In this document: one piece after another, positions 22,801 to 31,709 of the stretch
Numbering within the stretch: position 1 is the stretch's first letter
How the letters are laid out: each line of letters opens with the position of its first letter
Assembly (NCBI GenBank): GCA_018814465.1
Contig: JAHIZR010000228.1
Span: 1 to 64,000, forward strand
DNA length: 64,000 nt
Reading direction: 5' to 3'
Source: a bacterium
GTDB lineage: Bacteria; Electryoneota; RPQS01
Program-made: the position numbers and the translations under genes
Notes under the pieces: generated by a model
Told to the model about the DNA's origin: nothing
Database searches by the model: none
The model's input: only the letters and a program-made list of their open reading frames with translations

Positions 22801-25233
22801 ATGCACCGCATCAAATTCAATCGCATTTCCGAATCGCGGATTTTAGCCGCCGATAAATCCGGCAAGATCTGGGAAGTCCTCGTGATCAAGGAAGGACTGT
22901 CCCGCAACTTGTGCCCGGAAGGCTTCCGCTATTACTACGACGCCGCCATGCTCAAGACGGCGCTGCCGCTGTTCGATAATCGACCCGCCTATGCCTTCGA
23001 GTTCAGCTCGGAATACTTCAATCATGTGCCGGACGGCGCGATCCCGATCAAGCAGCAAGCCGGAATCGCCAAGAATAAAGTCGGCGTCTACACGAATCCC
23101 CATTGGGGCCAGGACGACGAGGGTAACGAGGGTATTATCTGCACCTTGACGCTCGTCGACGTCGATCTGGCCGGAAAGATGCGCGAAGCCTGGGACAGCG
23201 GCCTGCGCGATTTCGTCGGCTACTCCATCGACGGTGACGGCGGCTATGAGCTCGTCAAAGTCGGCGGACAAACCGTCGCCAGCGTTCAGTTACGAAGTAT
23301 CGACTCTATCGATGTTGTGACCTCTCCAGCGGCGGGAGGCAAAAATATCCGCTTAGTTGCCGCACAATCCAGTGATCAAACCGAGGACAAGAAACCCATG
23401 AACGTAAAAGTGCGATCCGCCATCTTCCGCATTTTAGAGGCGCGGAAGGCCGCGAAAGAGCGCTCCGACCGGATCCTCGAAGCGGACGACGCAAGCGCCC
23501 TCACCGTCGCCGTTGAGGAACTCAAAAAAGAAGCCGATGTCATGCAGCGGCAATCCGGCATGGAACAAGCCGTGCAACTCGCGCAAGAAGCGATCTCCGC
23601 GCTGCAAGCGGGCAACGCGGACGGCGCGCTCGTCGCGCTGCAGAAGTTGCTCGACTTGCAAGCGCCACCGGCTCCGGCACCGGCGGCGCAGAACTCCGCT
23701 GCGCCCGCCGCGCAATCCGGACAGCCTTCTCCCACTGTCGTCAATCCGACCGCGCCTGCGCAGGCAGCGGACAACAAACCGCAGGAACCGGCCGGCGCGA
23801 ACGGCGGCAGCGCCGGTACGCCGGATCAAATGCAACAGCTCAAGGAAGAAGTCGCGTCGCTCAAGACGGAGCTCGATCAGGATAAGGCCATCAAGCTGAT
23901 CGAGGCCAGCAACCTGCCCGACGCTTCGAAAGAGCATTTAAAAGAAAGCGTGCGCGAACGCAGCTTGACGAGTCAGCGCGTGCGCGAAGCGATTCAAGCC
24001 GAACAGAAGTACCTCGAGCGGCTCGGCATCGGCAATACGGAAAACGTGCAGTTGCGCGAAGCCGGACGCGAGGACGTGATCCTCGCCGTGGAAGGCTTCT
24101 TCGACAACGCCGATCAGAAGGATCCGAAAGGCCGCGTCGTGCGCCGCTTCCGCAATATCCGCGAAGCAGCGATGCGCGGTTTCGGCGTATCGCACGATGT
24201 CGCGCAAAACGCCGACCGGCTGCTCGGCATGCTCTGCCGCAATTCTTACGCCTCGTCCGTCCGCTTAGCGGAGAGCATGACGACGGCGACTTTCGATCAA
24301 GTCTTCGGCGACGCGCTGCACCGCAAGCTCATGAAAGAGTACCAGCTTCCGCTCTGGAACGACTGGCAGAACATCGTGGAGATCGTGGACGATATCACCG
24401 ACTTCCGCGAGCACAACTTCATCCGGCTCGGCTACTGGGGCGAACTGCCCGACGTGAATCCGGACGGCGGCACGTTCCAGGACTTGCCGGATCTCGCCGA
24501 TGAGCAAGTTGGGCTGAGCGTGACCACCAAGGGCGGCATCTTCTCGATCACGCGCAAAATGCTCGTGAACGACGACATGCGCGCGATCCGGCTGCTGCCG
24601 GTGCGGGCCGGGCGAGCGCTCAAGATGCGCATCTACCGCGCGGTCTTCGGCGCGCTCGTCAATAATGTCGCCTGCGGTTACGACAACACCGCCTTGCTGC
24701 ATACCAACCACGCCAACAAAGCCGGCGGCTCGGATACCTTATCCGCGCCCGCGCTGAACGCCGGACGCTCGAAAATGTTCATGCAGAAAGCCGCGCTCTC
24801 CGACGCCACCGAGCCGGAATACCTCGGCGAAGCGAACACTCCGCGCTGGCTGATCGTCCACCCGGATAACGAACAGATGGCGCTCGCGCTTACGAAGTCC
24901 GTCGCCGCCGTGCAGCTCGCGCAAGCGGCGGGCGGCTACGCGGCGAGCCAGTTCCTCGCGTCTAATACCGTCCCGAACCTCCATCAGAACACGATGGATT
25001 ACATCCTCTGTCCGCGCATTCCGAACGCCACTTACTGGTGGATGCTCGCGGATCCGTCCTACGTGCCGACCATCGCTGTCGGTTTCCTGAACGGCCAGCG
25101 CGAACCGGAGCTCTTCCAGGAAGTCGCGAACAGCGGTTCGAACTTCACGGCGGATAAAGTCAGCTACAAAGTGCGCCACGACGCCGGTGTCAAGCCGGTC
25201 GATCATCGCGGCGTCTACGGCTTCAACGGTTAA
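22801..25233 (+). CDS. Prohead protease-scaffold-major capsid fusion
   Basis: 810 aa, about twice the size of a major capsid protein. Residues 1-190 resemble a phage prohead serine protease (candidate His75 in FNHVPDGAI and Ser142 in FVGYSIDGDG). Residues 200-400 are a coiled, Ala/Pro/Gln-rich scaffold-like segment. Residues about 430-810 are a Mu gpT-like major capsid domain (TTATFDQVFGDALHRKLMKE, LLHTNHANKAGG, YILCPRIPNATYWWMLAD). Self-cleavage during assembly would release the capsid. An in-frame ATG at 23398 (residue 200) with GAGGA upstream could make a protease-free product. There is no clear ribosome-binding site at 22801. Confidence 0.85.
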   Translation: MHRIKFNRISESRILAADKSGKIWEVLVIKEGLSRNLCPEGFRYYYDAAMLKTALPLFDNRPAYAFEFSSEYFNHVPDGAIPIKQQAGIAKNKVGVYTNPHWGQDDEGNEGIICTLTLVDVDLAGKMREAWDSGLRDFVGYSIDGDGGYELVKVGGQTVASVQLRSIDSIDVVTSPAAGGKNIRLVAAQSSDQTEDKKPMNVKVRSAIFRILEARKAAKERSDRILEADDASALTVAVEELKKEADVMQRQSGMEQAVQLAQEAISALQAGNADGALVALQKLLDLQAPPAPAPAAQNSAAPAAQSGQPSPTVVNPTAPAQAADNKPQEPAGANGGSAGTPDQMQQLKEEVASLKTELDQDKAIKLIEASNLPDASKEHLKESVRERSLTSQRVREAIQAEQKYLERLGIGNTENVQLREAGREDVILAVEGFFDNADQKDPKGRVVRRFRNIREAAMRGFGVSHDVAQNADRLLGMLCRNSYASSVRLAESMTTATFDQVFGDALHRKLMKEYQLPLWNDWQNIVEIVDDITDFREHNFIRLGYWGELPDVNPDGGTFQDLPDLADEQVGLSVTTKGGIFSITRKMLVNDDMRAIRLLPVRAGRALKMRIYRAVFGALVNNVACGYDNTALLHTNHANKAGGSDTLSAPALNAGRSKMFMQKAALSDATEPEYLGEANTPRWLIVHPDNEQMALALTKSVAAVQLAQAAGGYAASQFLASNTVPNLHQNTMDYILCPRIPNATYWWMLADPSYVPTIAVGFLNGQREPELFQEVANSGSNFTADKVSYKVRHDAGVKPVDHRGVYGFNG

Positions 25234-25333
25234 TAAGCAATCTCGGTTACGCCGGGGCCGCGCTGGCGCACAGCGCGAGCCGGTCCCGGCCACCGAATCC
25301 ATTCTCACGACTCAACCAGAAGGAATCCCCGCT

Positions 25334-25756
25334 ATGGGAAAGACTCGATTCAGCGATATCCCCGGACCGCTGCCCTTCAGCGCGCGCACGCCCGCTCATC
25401 TCGCGGCCACCGCGACGGAGGAATGGCCGGTCTTCCGCGCCCCCTTCGCTTGCACCCTGAAGAAACTCGATATCGTCCCGCAAGCCGCCGTCACCGGCGA
25501 TAACACCAATCGCACGAATCTGAACGTGCTGAATAAAGGCGCGGCTGGCGCCGGCACGATCGAAGTCGGCAATCTCGATCTCGCCACCGGCACAAATCTC
25601 ACGGCTTTCGACTCGACGTCGCTCCCGCTTAACGCCACCTATACATCCGGCGTCACGCTTGCCGAAGGCGACGTCGTCACGATCCAGCATGAGAAAGTCG
25701 GCAACGGCGTGCTCGTGCCGGAATGTCTCGTCTATCTCGAAATCGATCCGGCGTAA
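25334..25756 (+). CDS. Hypothetical structural protein (decoration-like)
   Basis: 140 aa. The ATG at 25334 follows the ribosome-binding site AGAAGGAA. Beta-rich with Thr/Asn-rich stretches (VTGDNTNRTNLNVLN, then LPLNATYTSGVTLAEGDVVT), similar in character to capsid decoration or head fibre proteins. The place directly after the capsid gene supports this, but no family was recognised. Confidence 0.6.
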   Translation: MGKTRFSDIPGPLPFSARTPAHLAATATEEWPVFRAPFACTLKKLDIVPQAAVTGDNTNRTNLNVLNKGAAGAGTIEVGNLDLATGTNLTAFDSTSLPLNATYTSGVTLAEGDVVTIQHEKVGNGVLVPECLVYLEIDPA

Positions 25757-25762
25757 CGGCGC

Positions 25763-26170
25763 ATGAGCAAAATCCTGAAAACGGAAAAGATCGCGGACGG
25801 CGTCGTGCTGAACGACGCGCAGACGAGCTACAACTGCCGCCCGGTCAATCTGAGCGGAATCGTCACCGACGATTCGCCCATCTACTACGCTATCGGCTCC
25901 AACGCCGTCGCGGGCGGAACTTTTAGCGGCGCTCTGAACGGCGCATTGACGGAAGCCGATCTCGCGGATAGCGGACGACGGATCAATGCACTGGCACAGC
26001 TATTCCCGTCGACTGGAGCAGTAGCCACCGCGAAGCAGCTCCGCAATATCGAGTTCTCAGCGAGCATACCAGAAATTACTCCATGGCAGCAAGTCGCGCT
26101 CAGCCGCGCTTCCGGCGCGGGCACAGCGATCACCGTCGATGTCTGGGCTGTCTGGCGCGAGGAAACCTGA
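25763..26170 (+). CDS. Hypothetical virion-region protein
   Basis: 135 aa with beta-rich sequence and no recognised motif. 6 bp after the previous gene, and its stop overlaps the next start (TGATG). Probably a small structural protein by position. Confidence 0.55.
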   Translation: MSKILKTEKIADGVVLNDAQTSYNCRPVNLSGIVTDDSPIYYAIGSNAVAGGTFSGALNGALTEADLADSGRRINALAQLFPSTGAVATAKQLRNIEFSASIPEITPWQQVALSRASGAGTAITVDVWAVWREET

Positions 26171-26535
26171 TGAGCGCGCGCGCGAGCAGGCAATTTCACT
26201 TGACTTCGCTGGAAGTCCACCTCAATAAAGAGCAGCAGGTGGTTTCCGACGTTCTGGACACCTCGCGCTTCTACTCTTTAACAGTGGGAATCACCTCCGA
26301 CGAAGCCATCAGTCCTGATCGGGCGGCAATTATCGTTGAACAGTCCGTTGATAATCAGACATGGTTTGAGGCGATGCGGGTCGGCGTGAATATGATTCAG
26401 AATCCGATCCCCGTAGGCAACTCATTTCAGTGTGTCTACTCACCGATCATGAAATTCTCCCGTGTTCGAATCGTCAATACAGCAGGTGATTTCGAGTTCA
26501 CGATTCTCTCCGCTTGGGCGGAGGCGAAGACGTGA
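26170..26535 (+). CDS. Hypothetical virion-region protein
   Basis: 121 aa, start ATG 26170 in a TGATG overlap. A beta-sandwich-like pattern (FYSLTVGITSDEAI, IIVEQSVDNQTWFEA, FSRVRIVNTAGDFEFTI) resembles a small carbohydrate-binding or receptor-type domain. Its base composition is slightly less GC-rich than its neighbours. Function unknown. Confidence 0.55.
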   Translation: MSARASRQFHLTSLEVHLNKEQQVVSDVLDTSRFYSLTVGITSDEAISPDRAAIIVEQSVDNQTWFEAMRVGVNMIQNPIPVGNSFQCVYSPIMKFSRVRIVNTAGDFEFTILSAWAEAKT

Positions 26536-27197
26536 GCCGCCACTTCGACGCGCTCGCGAACGAAGTGCGCGGCCTGATCAAGGACGGCGACGGCTACGTC
26601 TCGGAAGACGAGCTGGCCGCCGCCGTGCGCCGCGGAATCGCCAGACTAGCCGAAGCCCGCCCGCGCCGGATCATCGCCGACTTTCCGGGCAACAGCAGCG
26701 CGCAAGTCTTCACGCTGCCGAACAGCTTCGAGCCGTGCTTTAGCGACGTCGTGAAAGTTCTCTATCCGTTCGACGCGAGCGCCGTGGAATTGCCCGAAGA
26801 TCTCGAGCTCGCGCGCTTAACGCTCGTCGAGACGGGCGACGGCACGTATAAGCTGCGACTGCCCTTCGCCCCGGCCAACGCCAAGCAACTGCGAGTCGTC
26901 TTCACCGCACATCATACGGTGAACGAGCAGACGAGCACGATCAAGGCCGCTGCGGACGAAGACGCCGTCATTCACTGGGCCGCCGCCGAATGCCTGCGCA
27001 TCATGGCGGCGAAAGCGATTGGCGTGGGCGACTCCCTGCTCGGCGCGGATACCGTCAGCTATCAGTCGCGCTCGAGCCAATACAAAAGTCTCGCGGAATT
27101 CTACGAGGAACAGTCCGGATTGAAAACCATTCCGGGGTTCGTGTTCAACCGCGTGTTCGTGACGACGAACGAAGGTCTCCTTTACTTGACGCATTGA
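26532..27197 (+). CDS. Probable head-tail connector / adaptor protein
   Basis: 221 aa with a GTG start at 26532 (GTGA overlap). Helical N-terminus (DELAAAVRRGIARLAEARPR), a beta-rich middle and a helical end with AIHWAAAECLR-type packing and a YKSLAEFYEE motif. Position between capsid and gp10-like genes, plus size, suggest the connector that completes the portal. No motif is decisive. Confidence 0.6.
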   Translation: MSRHFDALANEVRGLIKDGDGYVSEDELAAAVRRGIARLAEARPRRIIADFPGNSSAQVFTLPNSFEPCFSDVVKVLYPFDASAVELPEDLELARLTLVETGDGTYKLRLPFAPANAKQLRVVFTAHHTVNEQTSTIKAAADEDAVIHWAAAECLRIMAAKAIGVGDSLLGADTVSYQSRSSQYKSLAEFYEEQSGLKTIPGFVFNRVFVTTNEGLLYLTH

Positions 27198-27204
27198 GGA
27201 TCCC

Positions 27205-27696
27205 ATGGCGGAACAACCGCTCCAGTTCGAGATCGTGATTCGCCCGCCGCTTGACGCATTTCTGAAAAGCGACAAGCTGACGAACGACGCCAACCGGGAA
27301 CTCGAAAAAACGATGCAGGACGCCGCGTTCCTCGTGCATAGCGCGGTGATCCCGAAGACGCCGCATGCGTCCGGAACGCTGCGCAGTTCGATTCAACCGG
27401 CGGAACCCATCGTGCTGCACAACTCGATCACCGGCGCCGTCTCCACCTCGCTTCCGTATGCGCCGTACGTCGAGTACGGCAGTAAACCGCATTGGGCGCC
27501 GATCGGGCCGCTCTTGCTCTGGGCGCAGCGCAAGCATCACGATCCGCGCATCGCCTACATCGCACAAAAGGCTATCGCCAAGCGCGGCACGAAAGCCTGG
27601 CACATGTTCCGGGACGGCTTAGCCGAATCGAAAGCGCGCGCGCAGCAATTGTTCGACGCAGCCGTCGAGCGCATCTTGGCCAAGTGGAGACAGTAA
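27205..27696 (+). CDS. HK97 gp10-like tail completion protein
   Basis: 163 aa. The block TLRSSIQ, then LPYAPYVEYGSKPHWAPIG and GTKAWHMFRDGL is the hallmark of the HK97 gp10 / lambda Z family, which joins head and tail. Normal length. The stop overlaps the next ATG (TAATG). Confidence 0.88.
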   Translation: MAEQPLQFEIVIRPPLDAFLKSDKLTNDANRELEKTMQDAAFLVHSAVIPKTPHASGTLRSSIQPAEPIVLHNSITGAVSTSLPYAPYVEYGSKPHWAPIGPLLLWAQRKHHDPRIAYIAQKAIAKRGTKAWHMFRDGLAESKARAQQLFDAAVERILAKWRQ

Positions 27697-28166
27697 TGAC
27701 GTCCATCGACTATCTCGAAATCGCGAATCAGATCACTTCACGGCTTGCGGCGGTCCCGAATGTAGGGCGCGTGCATCACTATCAGCGCAACCTCACTTCG
27801 CTCGAAACGGTCAAAGCGGAATTCTTCGATCATAACCTCGGCCGCATCGCCGCCTGGACGGTCTCCCGCGAATCCTTCACCGACACGCAGTCCAGCAACA
27901 TCGAGAATACCCGCGTCGCCACGTGGGTTTTGCGCGGCTACATGAGCGTCGAGGACGCGCAAGCGACGGAGCTGCTCTTTCAGCAGGTGATCAACGACAT
28001 CAGCGCGGCCTTCCGACCGCAAGACGATTTGGGTGACACTGTCGAATTGATTCAGCCAGTGCAAGCGCGCACTATCGGCTACACGATGCTCGGCAAGCCC
28101 GATTCCGGCGTTCTCTGTCACTCCGCCGAGCTCGTACTCCAAGTGCAGGAATTCTATCAGAATTGA
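27696..28166 (+). CDS. Probable tail terminator protein
   Basis: 156 aa. It follows gp10 and precedes the tail tube gene, the standard place of the tail terminator (lambda U-like) that caps tube polymerisation. The sequence (YLEIANQITSRLAAVPNVGR, TWVLRGYMSVEDAQATELLF, LVLQVQEF) is compatible with that fold. Assignment is mainly by order. Confidence 0.65.
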   Translation: MTSIDYLEIANQITSRLAAVPNVGRVHHYQRNLTSLETVKAEFFDHNLGRIAAWTVSRESFTDTQSSNIENTRVATWVLRGYMSVEDAQATELLFQQVINDISAAFRPQDDLGDTVELIQPVQARTIGYTMLGKPDSGVLCHSAELVLQVQEFYQN

Positions 28167-28176
28167 CGAGGAACCA

Positions 28177-29325
28177 ATGGCTTTAGGAACAGCGACCGGT
28201 TATTCCGGCATCATGGGCGCCGCGAAGGAAACCGCCTTCCGCACCCCGGTCAATATCAACACACGGATTCCGATCACTGCGGAGGGCCTGAGCGACGCAA
28301 TCAAGCTGATCGAACAAGAAACGCTCATGGGTTACCCGGGCCGGGACACGCTCGACGCGGGACCGATTTCCGTCACGGGTTCGGTCGATACCGAAGTGCG
28401 CTTCGCGACGGCGAACAGCGGGCGCACGATCTTCTTCGGCAACGACTTGCTCGTCGCGCTCGCGATGGGCGCCTGCGCATGGCACGCCGGATCGAGCACG
28501 AACATCCTCAAGCTTTCCGACGATCTCGACAAGTCCGCCACGCTCGCGCTGCATAAGAAGATCGCGATCTGGGAATTCGTGTCGTGCTTCTTTAAGGGCT
28601 TCAAATTCAGTGGCAAGGCCGGGGAAATCTGGAAGACCTCGTTCGATACCGTCGCTTACAAATTAATGCGCGGCGATCCGTCGAGCGGTAGTCAGCAGAA
28701 CAAGCAAGCGCAGTTCAACGCACTGAGCGTCACGGCGGGCAAGCGCGGACTCTTCGGCGACAGCACGTTTATCCTCGCCCCGGTCAACACGGCTTGGGGC
28801 GGCGGCGAGAGCAATTTCCGTATCGGCTTAAACGAATTCAGTTTGAATTACGAGAGCGGTTTGACGGATCCGGAATTCAGCACGCCCGACGCCGCCGGCG
28901 GACACACGGACGCGAACTTGACGATTCAGCCGGTGCGCGGCGGATTCCGCAAGTGCGAATTGGAATTCTCCTTGCCGCGCTATCAAGACTTGAGCGGCGG
29001 CGCGCTGCAATGGGGCTCGCAGCTGCTGGCTTGGAAAGACACGCAAGCGCCCTTGCAACTGCTCGGCACGATTCAGCCGAGCGGTGACAGCACGCGCATC
29101 ATCAAAGCGATGTGTCCGTATCTCGTGATTACCGCGGTCGATGCCGCAATCAGCGGTCCGGCACCGGCTTCGATGAAAGTCAAAGCGACGCTGCTGCGCG
29201 GCGCGGGCCGCAATACCGTCGTGACGGACGCCGCCGGATCCTCCATCGCCGAGGAGTTCCAGCTCGAATTCAAGAACAGCAACAACGCGGCATCTGAGTA
29301 TGGCCGCAATGCCGCCATTTTCTAA
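28177..29325 (+). CDS. Tail tube protein, copy 1
   Basis: 382 aa. Located between tail terminator and chaperone genes, the slot of the major tail tube protein. Two halves with repeated beta-sandwich character (SVTGSVDTEVRF...VRGGFRKCELEFSLPRYQD...SGPAPASMKVKATLL). It shares the RGGFRK..(L)PRY(Q/K)D and SGPAP motifs with the next gene, so the two are paralogs. Ribosome-binding site GAGGAACC. Confidence 0.75.
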   Translation: MALGTATGYSGIMGAAKETAFRTPVNINTRIPITAEGLSDAIKLIEQETLMGYPGRDTLDAGPISVTGSVDTEVRFATANSGRTIFFGNDLLVALAMGACAWHAGSSTNILKLSDDLDKSATLALHKKIAIWEFVSCFFKGFKFSGKAGEIWKTSFDTVAYKLMRGDPSSGSQQNKQAQFNALSVTAGKRGLFGDSTFILAPVNTAWGGGESNFRIGLNEFSLNYESGLTDPEFSTPDAAGGHTDANLTIQPVRGGFRKCELEFSLPRYQDLSGGALQWGSQLLAWKDTQAPLQLLGTIQPSGDSTRIIKAMCPYLVITAVDAAISGPAPASMKVKATLLRGAGRNTVVTDAAGSSIAEEFQLEFKNSNNAASEYGRNAAIF

Positions 29326-29402
29326 GGTTGTGATTTGCATGCAACCATTAGTCAGCTACACTATGCAGCGCGAATCCATCATCGCCATTAAGGAGTGATC
29401 TT

Positions 29403-30896
29403 ATGCCCGGCGTAGCGCTCGGCTATAATTCGAAAGCGGCGCTGCGAATGCGCAGCCGCATTAACAAGCTCGACGTGTGGAACGCCAACGCCGAACCGTT
29501 CTGGAAGCTCGGCAAGCACCACCAGCTCTGGCTGGAAAGCGAAAGCATCAGCGAGGAGCTGAAGCACCTCGCCGACGAATCCTTGACCGGCAAGGCAGGC
29601 TTGGACACGCTCGATCTCGTTTCCATGCTCTCCGGCGGTTCGCTGAACGTCAACGGCTTCTTCTACGGTCTGGATCAATTGCTCGCCATGGCGCTGGGCT
29701 ACGAGCGGATCCGCACGAACGCCGCTTACGAATCTCCGTCCTTCGACAAGGCGTTCAACAACACCGTCAAGACCGGCACGACGGCTTCCGGCTGCACCGC
29801 CACGCGCATCGTCGCCAATGCGTCGGTGTTTGCTGCGGGCGATGTCGGAAGTTATATCCGGCTGGAAGCTAATAGCGTTATGGTCGGAAGCTTTCACGAC
29901 CAAGTGCGCCGCATCACCAACTACGTGAACAGCACGACGGTGGATATCTCGCCCGCGCTCGACACCGGCGGCGGTTCCGGCTGGTACAGCTACGGAATCG
30001 TACCGTCAGCGGGAGTCAACTTTCGCGTCGCTCGCGTCTTTACGCACACCTTCGAAGTCGCGCGCAATCTGCACGCCGAGCCGTTCACCGAGCTCGGGAT
30101 CGGCGACAGCTATTGGGCGAACGCCGAGAACACCGCCAACCGCTGGATCGCCCGCGAAGCCGTGCTCTCTATCTGGAAGAATATCGCCTATTGGACGTTT
30201 CTGCCGGTGATGCTCAAGACGCTCGCGCTTAAGCTCGACGCAAACGGGCTGAAGGTGGCGGCGGAATTCGCGGCACGGGCTTTCAATAACGGCAATGAGG
30301 ACGGACAGAATCATACGCTCTGGGGCTTCTGTCCGCTGCCCGCCTTCGTCAAGGAACGGGCGCTCTTCGGCGATTTCTCGTTCAGTCTCGATCCGTTCAG
30401 CACATCGGCTTGGCCGGAAACGAAACTTCCGATCACCGCTTTCGACCTGCAGATCGACAACGCGCTCGACAGCGACCTGATCACCGTCGGCAACGTCGTG
30501 CGCGACGAACCAGTGCGCGGCGGCTTTCGTAAGATCGGCGGCTCCATCGCCCTGCCGCGCTATAAAGATCAGGCGCTCGAAGACTACTGCCGCAATCAAA
30601 CCGAGCTCATGGGCGCGCTCAAAGCGACCGGCGGCATCAATCTCGTGGATTCCGGAGGCACGGTCAATCACGAACTGCGCGTTTTCCTGCGCCGTTTGAA
30701 ACTGACCAAGCAAGACACGCCGGTCAGCGGTCCCGCGCCGCTCGCGCAAAAGTACACTTTTCATTGCTTGCAGCCGACCACCGGCAACAGCTTCAATATG
30801 CCGACCCCCAGCACGGGGATAGAAAACGGCGAGCTCATCATCCAAACGGTGAATCAGAATCCGTACAACGCATTTATGAACCAATGCCAGGAATGA
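29403..30896 (+). CDS. Tail tube-like protein, copy 2 (paralog)
   Basis: 497 aa. It shares with the preceding gene the TLDLVSMLSGGSLNVNGFF region, VRGGFRKIGGSIALPRYKDQ and SGPAPLAQKYTF, in the same order, so it arose by duplication. The extra length lies mainly around residues 120-200 and 280-340. It could form a second ring type, a tube initiator or a decorated tube. A good ribosome-binding site (AAGGAGTG) suggests strong expression. The 77 bp before it contain a small hairpin (GGTTG...CAACC). Confidence 0.72.
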   Translation: MPGVALGYNSKAALRMRSRINKLDVWNANAEPFWKLGKHHQLWLESESISEELKHLADESLTGKAGLDTLDLVSMLSGGSLNVNGFFYGLDQLLAMALGYERIRTNAAYESPSFDKAFNNTVKTGTTASGCTATRIVANASVFAAGDVGSYIRLEANSVMVGSFHDQVRRITNYVNSTTVDISPALDTGGGSGWYSYGIVPSAGVNFRVARVFTHTFEVARNLHAEPFTELGIGDSYWANAENTANRWIAREAVLSIWKNIAYWTFLPVMLKTLALKLDANGLKVAAEFAARAFNNGNEDGQNHTLWGFCPLPAFVKERALFGDFSFSLDPFSTSAWPETKLPITAFDLQIDNALDSDLITVGNVVRDEPVRGGFRKIGGSIALPRYKDQALEDYCRNQTELMGALKATGGINLVDSGGTVNHELRVFLRRLKLTKQDTPVSGPAPLAQKYTFHCLQPTTGNSFNMPTPSTGIENGELIIQTVNQNPYNAFMNQCQE

Positions 30897-30903
30897 CCCA
30901 CCC

Positions 30904-31317
30904 ATGAACAACGGCTTAACGCTTATTCAAGGCAAAAAGGAATTCTGCCGCGAACTCGCGAACGGCGCGCGCATCTTCTACCGCCGCCTGCCGCTCCCGA
31001 TCTTCGTGAACTTCGTGCGCGGCAATCTGCTCGACGACCGCACCGGCAAAACCGACTGGCAACAAGTCGCTGAAAAAGGCGCCTTATACGCGATTACGCG
31101 CTGGGAGAACGTCTTCGACGAGGACGGCAACACTCCCGCCGAATGCAACGAGGAAAACAAAGCGATGCTGCCGCCGCAGGTGCTGGGCGACATTTCCCGG
31201 CTCGCCATCGAACACTTAAAAGAAAGCTCCAAAGAAGCGACGGAGTTCGCGCGGGAAATCGCCGCTGAGGGCTCGCCCGACCCTTTAGCGAATACGACGC
31301 GCGCGCCCGAGGCATAA
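30904..31317 (+). CDS. Tail assembly chaperone, short form (gpG-like)
   Basis: 137 aa. Placed between tube and tape measure genes like lambda gpG. The zero-frame product ends at 31317, while the slippery heptamer at 31281-31287 allows a -1 shift into the downstream frame, making the long form. Mostly helical and acidic, as expected of these chaperones that hold the tape measure protein during tail assembly. Ribosome binding site weak. Confidence 0.8.
   Translation: MNNGLTLIQGKKEFCRELANGARIFYRRLPLPIFVNFVRGNLLDDRTGKTDWQQVAEKGALYAITRWENVFDEDGNTPAECNEENKAMLPPQVLGDISRLAIEHLKESSKEATEFAREIAAEGSPDPLANTTRAPEA
31281..31287 (+). other. Programmed -1 ribosomal frameshift site
   Basis: C CCT TTA fits the X XXY YYZ slippery pattern exactly, with CCT and TTA as zero-frame codons of the short chaperone. 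After a -1 slip both tRNAs re-pair (CCC TTT) and reading continues in the frame that is open from 31269 to 31709. Confidence 0.82.
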
Positions 31318-31709
31318 CGCGCGGCGGACAACTGCAGCGCTTCGTCGAGCTGCAATGCGCGGTGCAGTGGAACTACTGCCCGAACTGCTACGCCAGCTAC
31401 CGCGACGACGGGCGGCGGCCGCCGTGTATGACAAACGCCGACGGGCTTTGCAAATACACGCTGGAACCGCCCTTTTTTCTCGCCGCATCCGAACGGCTCG
31501 CCTGGGACGTTTTTCAGGATGTGATCAGCTATTCGGGACCGGACAGCCTGAAGCTCCCCAGCTTAGACAAACTCGAATGGGTGATCAACCATCGCCTGCT
31601 GCGCGATATGCTCGGTGATGATCGCTGCTTCCGCCTCATTGAAAACGTGCGCTCTATCGCCAGCATCATCCGGCAAGACCTAATCTCGAAACGGCACTCT
31701 GAATCATGA
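31287..31709 (+). CDS. Tail assembly chaperone extension (gpT part of G-T fusion)
   Basis: The frame is open from 31269 and, after the -1 shift at 31281-31287, would give a 268-aa G-T fusion (128 residues from G plus 140 from this frame). A stand-alone start (GTG 31362) exists but lacks a ribosome-binding site. The extension has an unusual CPNCYASYRDDGRRPPC...LCKY cysteine set suggesting metal binding, then a helical C-terminus. Its stop overlaps the tape measure start (ATGA). The G-T fusion is needed for tail assembly in lambda-like phages. Confidence 0.78.
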   Translation, partial: SEYDARARGITRGGQLQRFVELQCAVQWNYCPNCYASYRDDGRRPPCMTNADGLCKYTLEPPFFLAASERLAWDVFQDVISYSGPDSLKLPSLDKLEWVINHRLLRDMLGDDRCFRLIENVRSIASIIRQDLISKRHSES

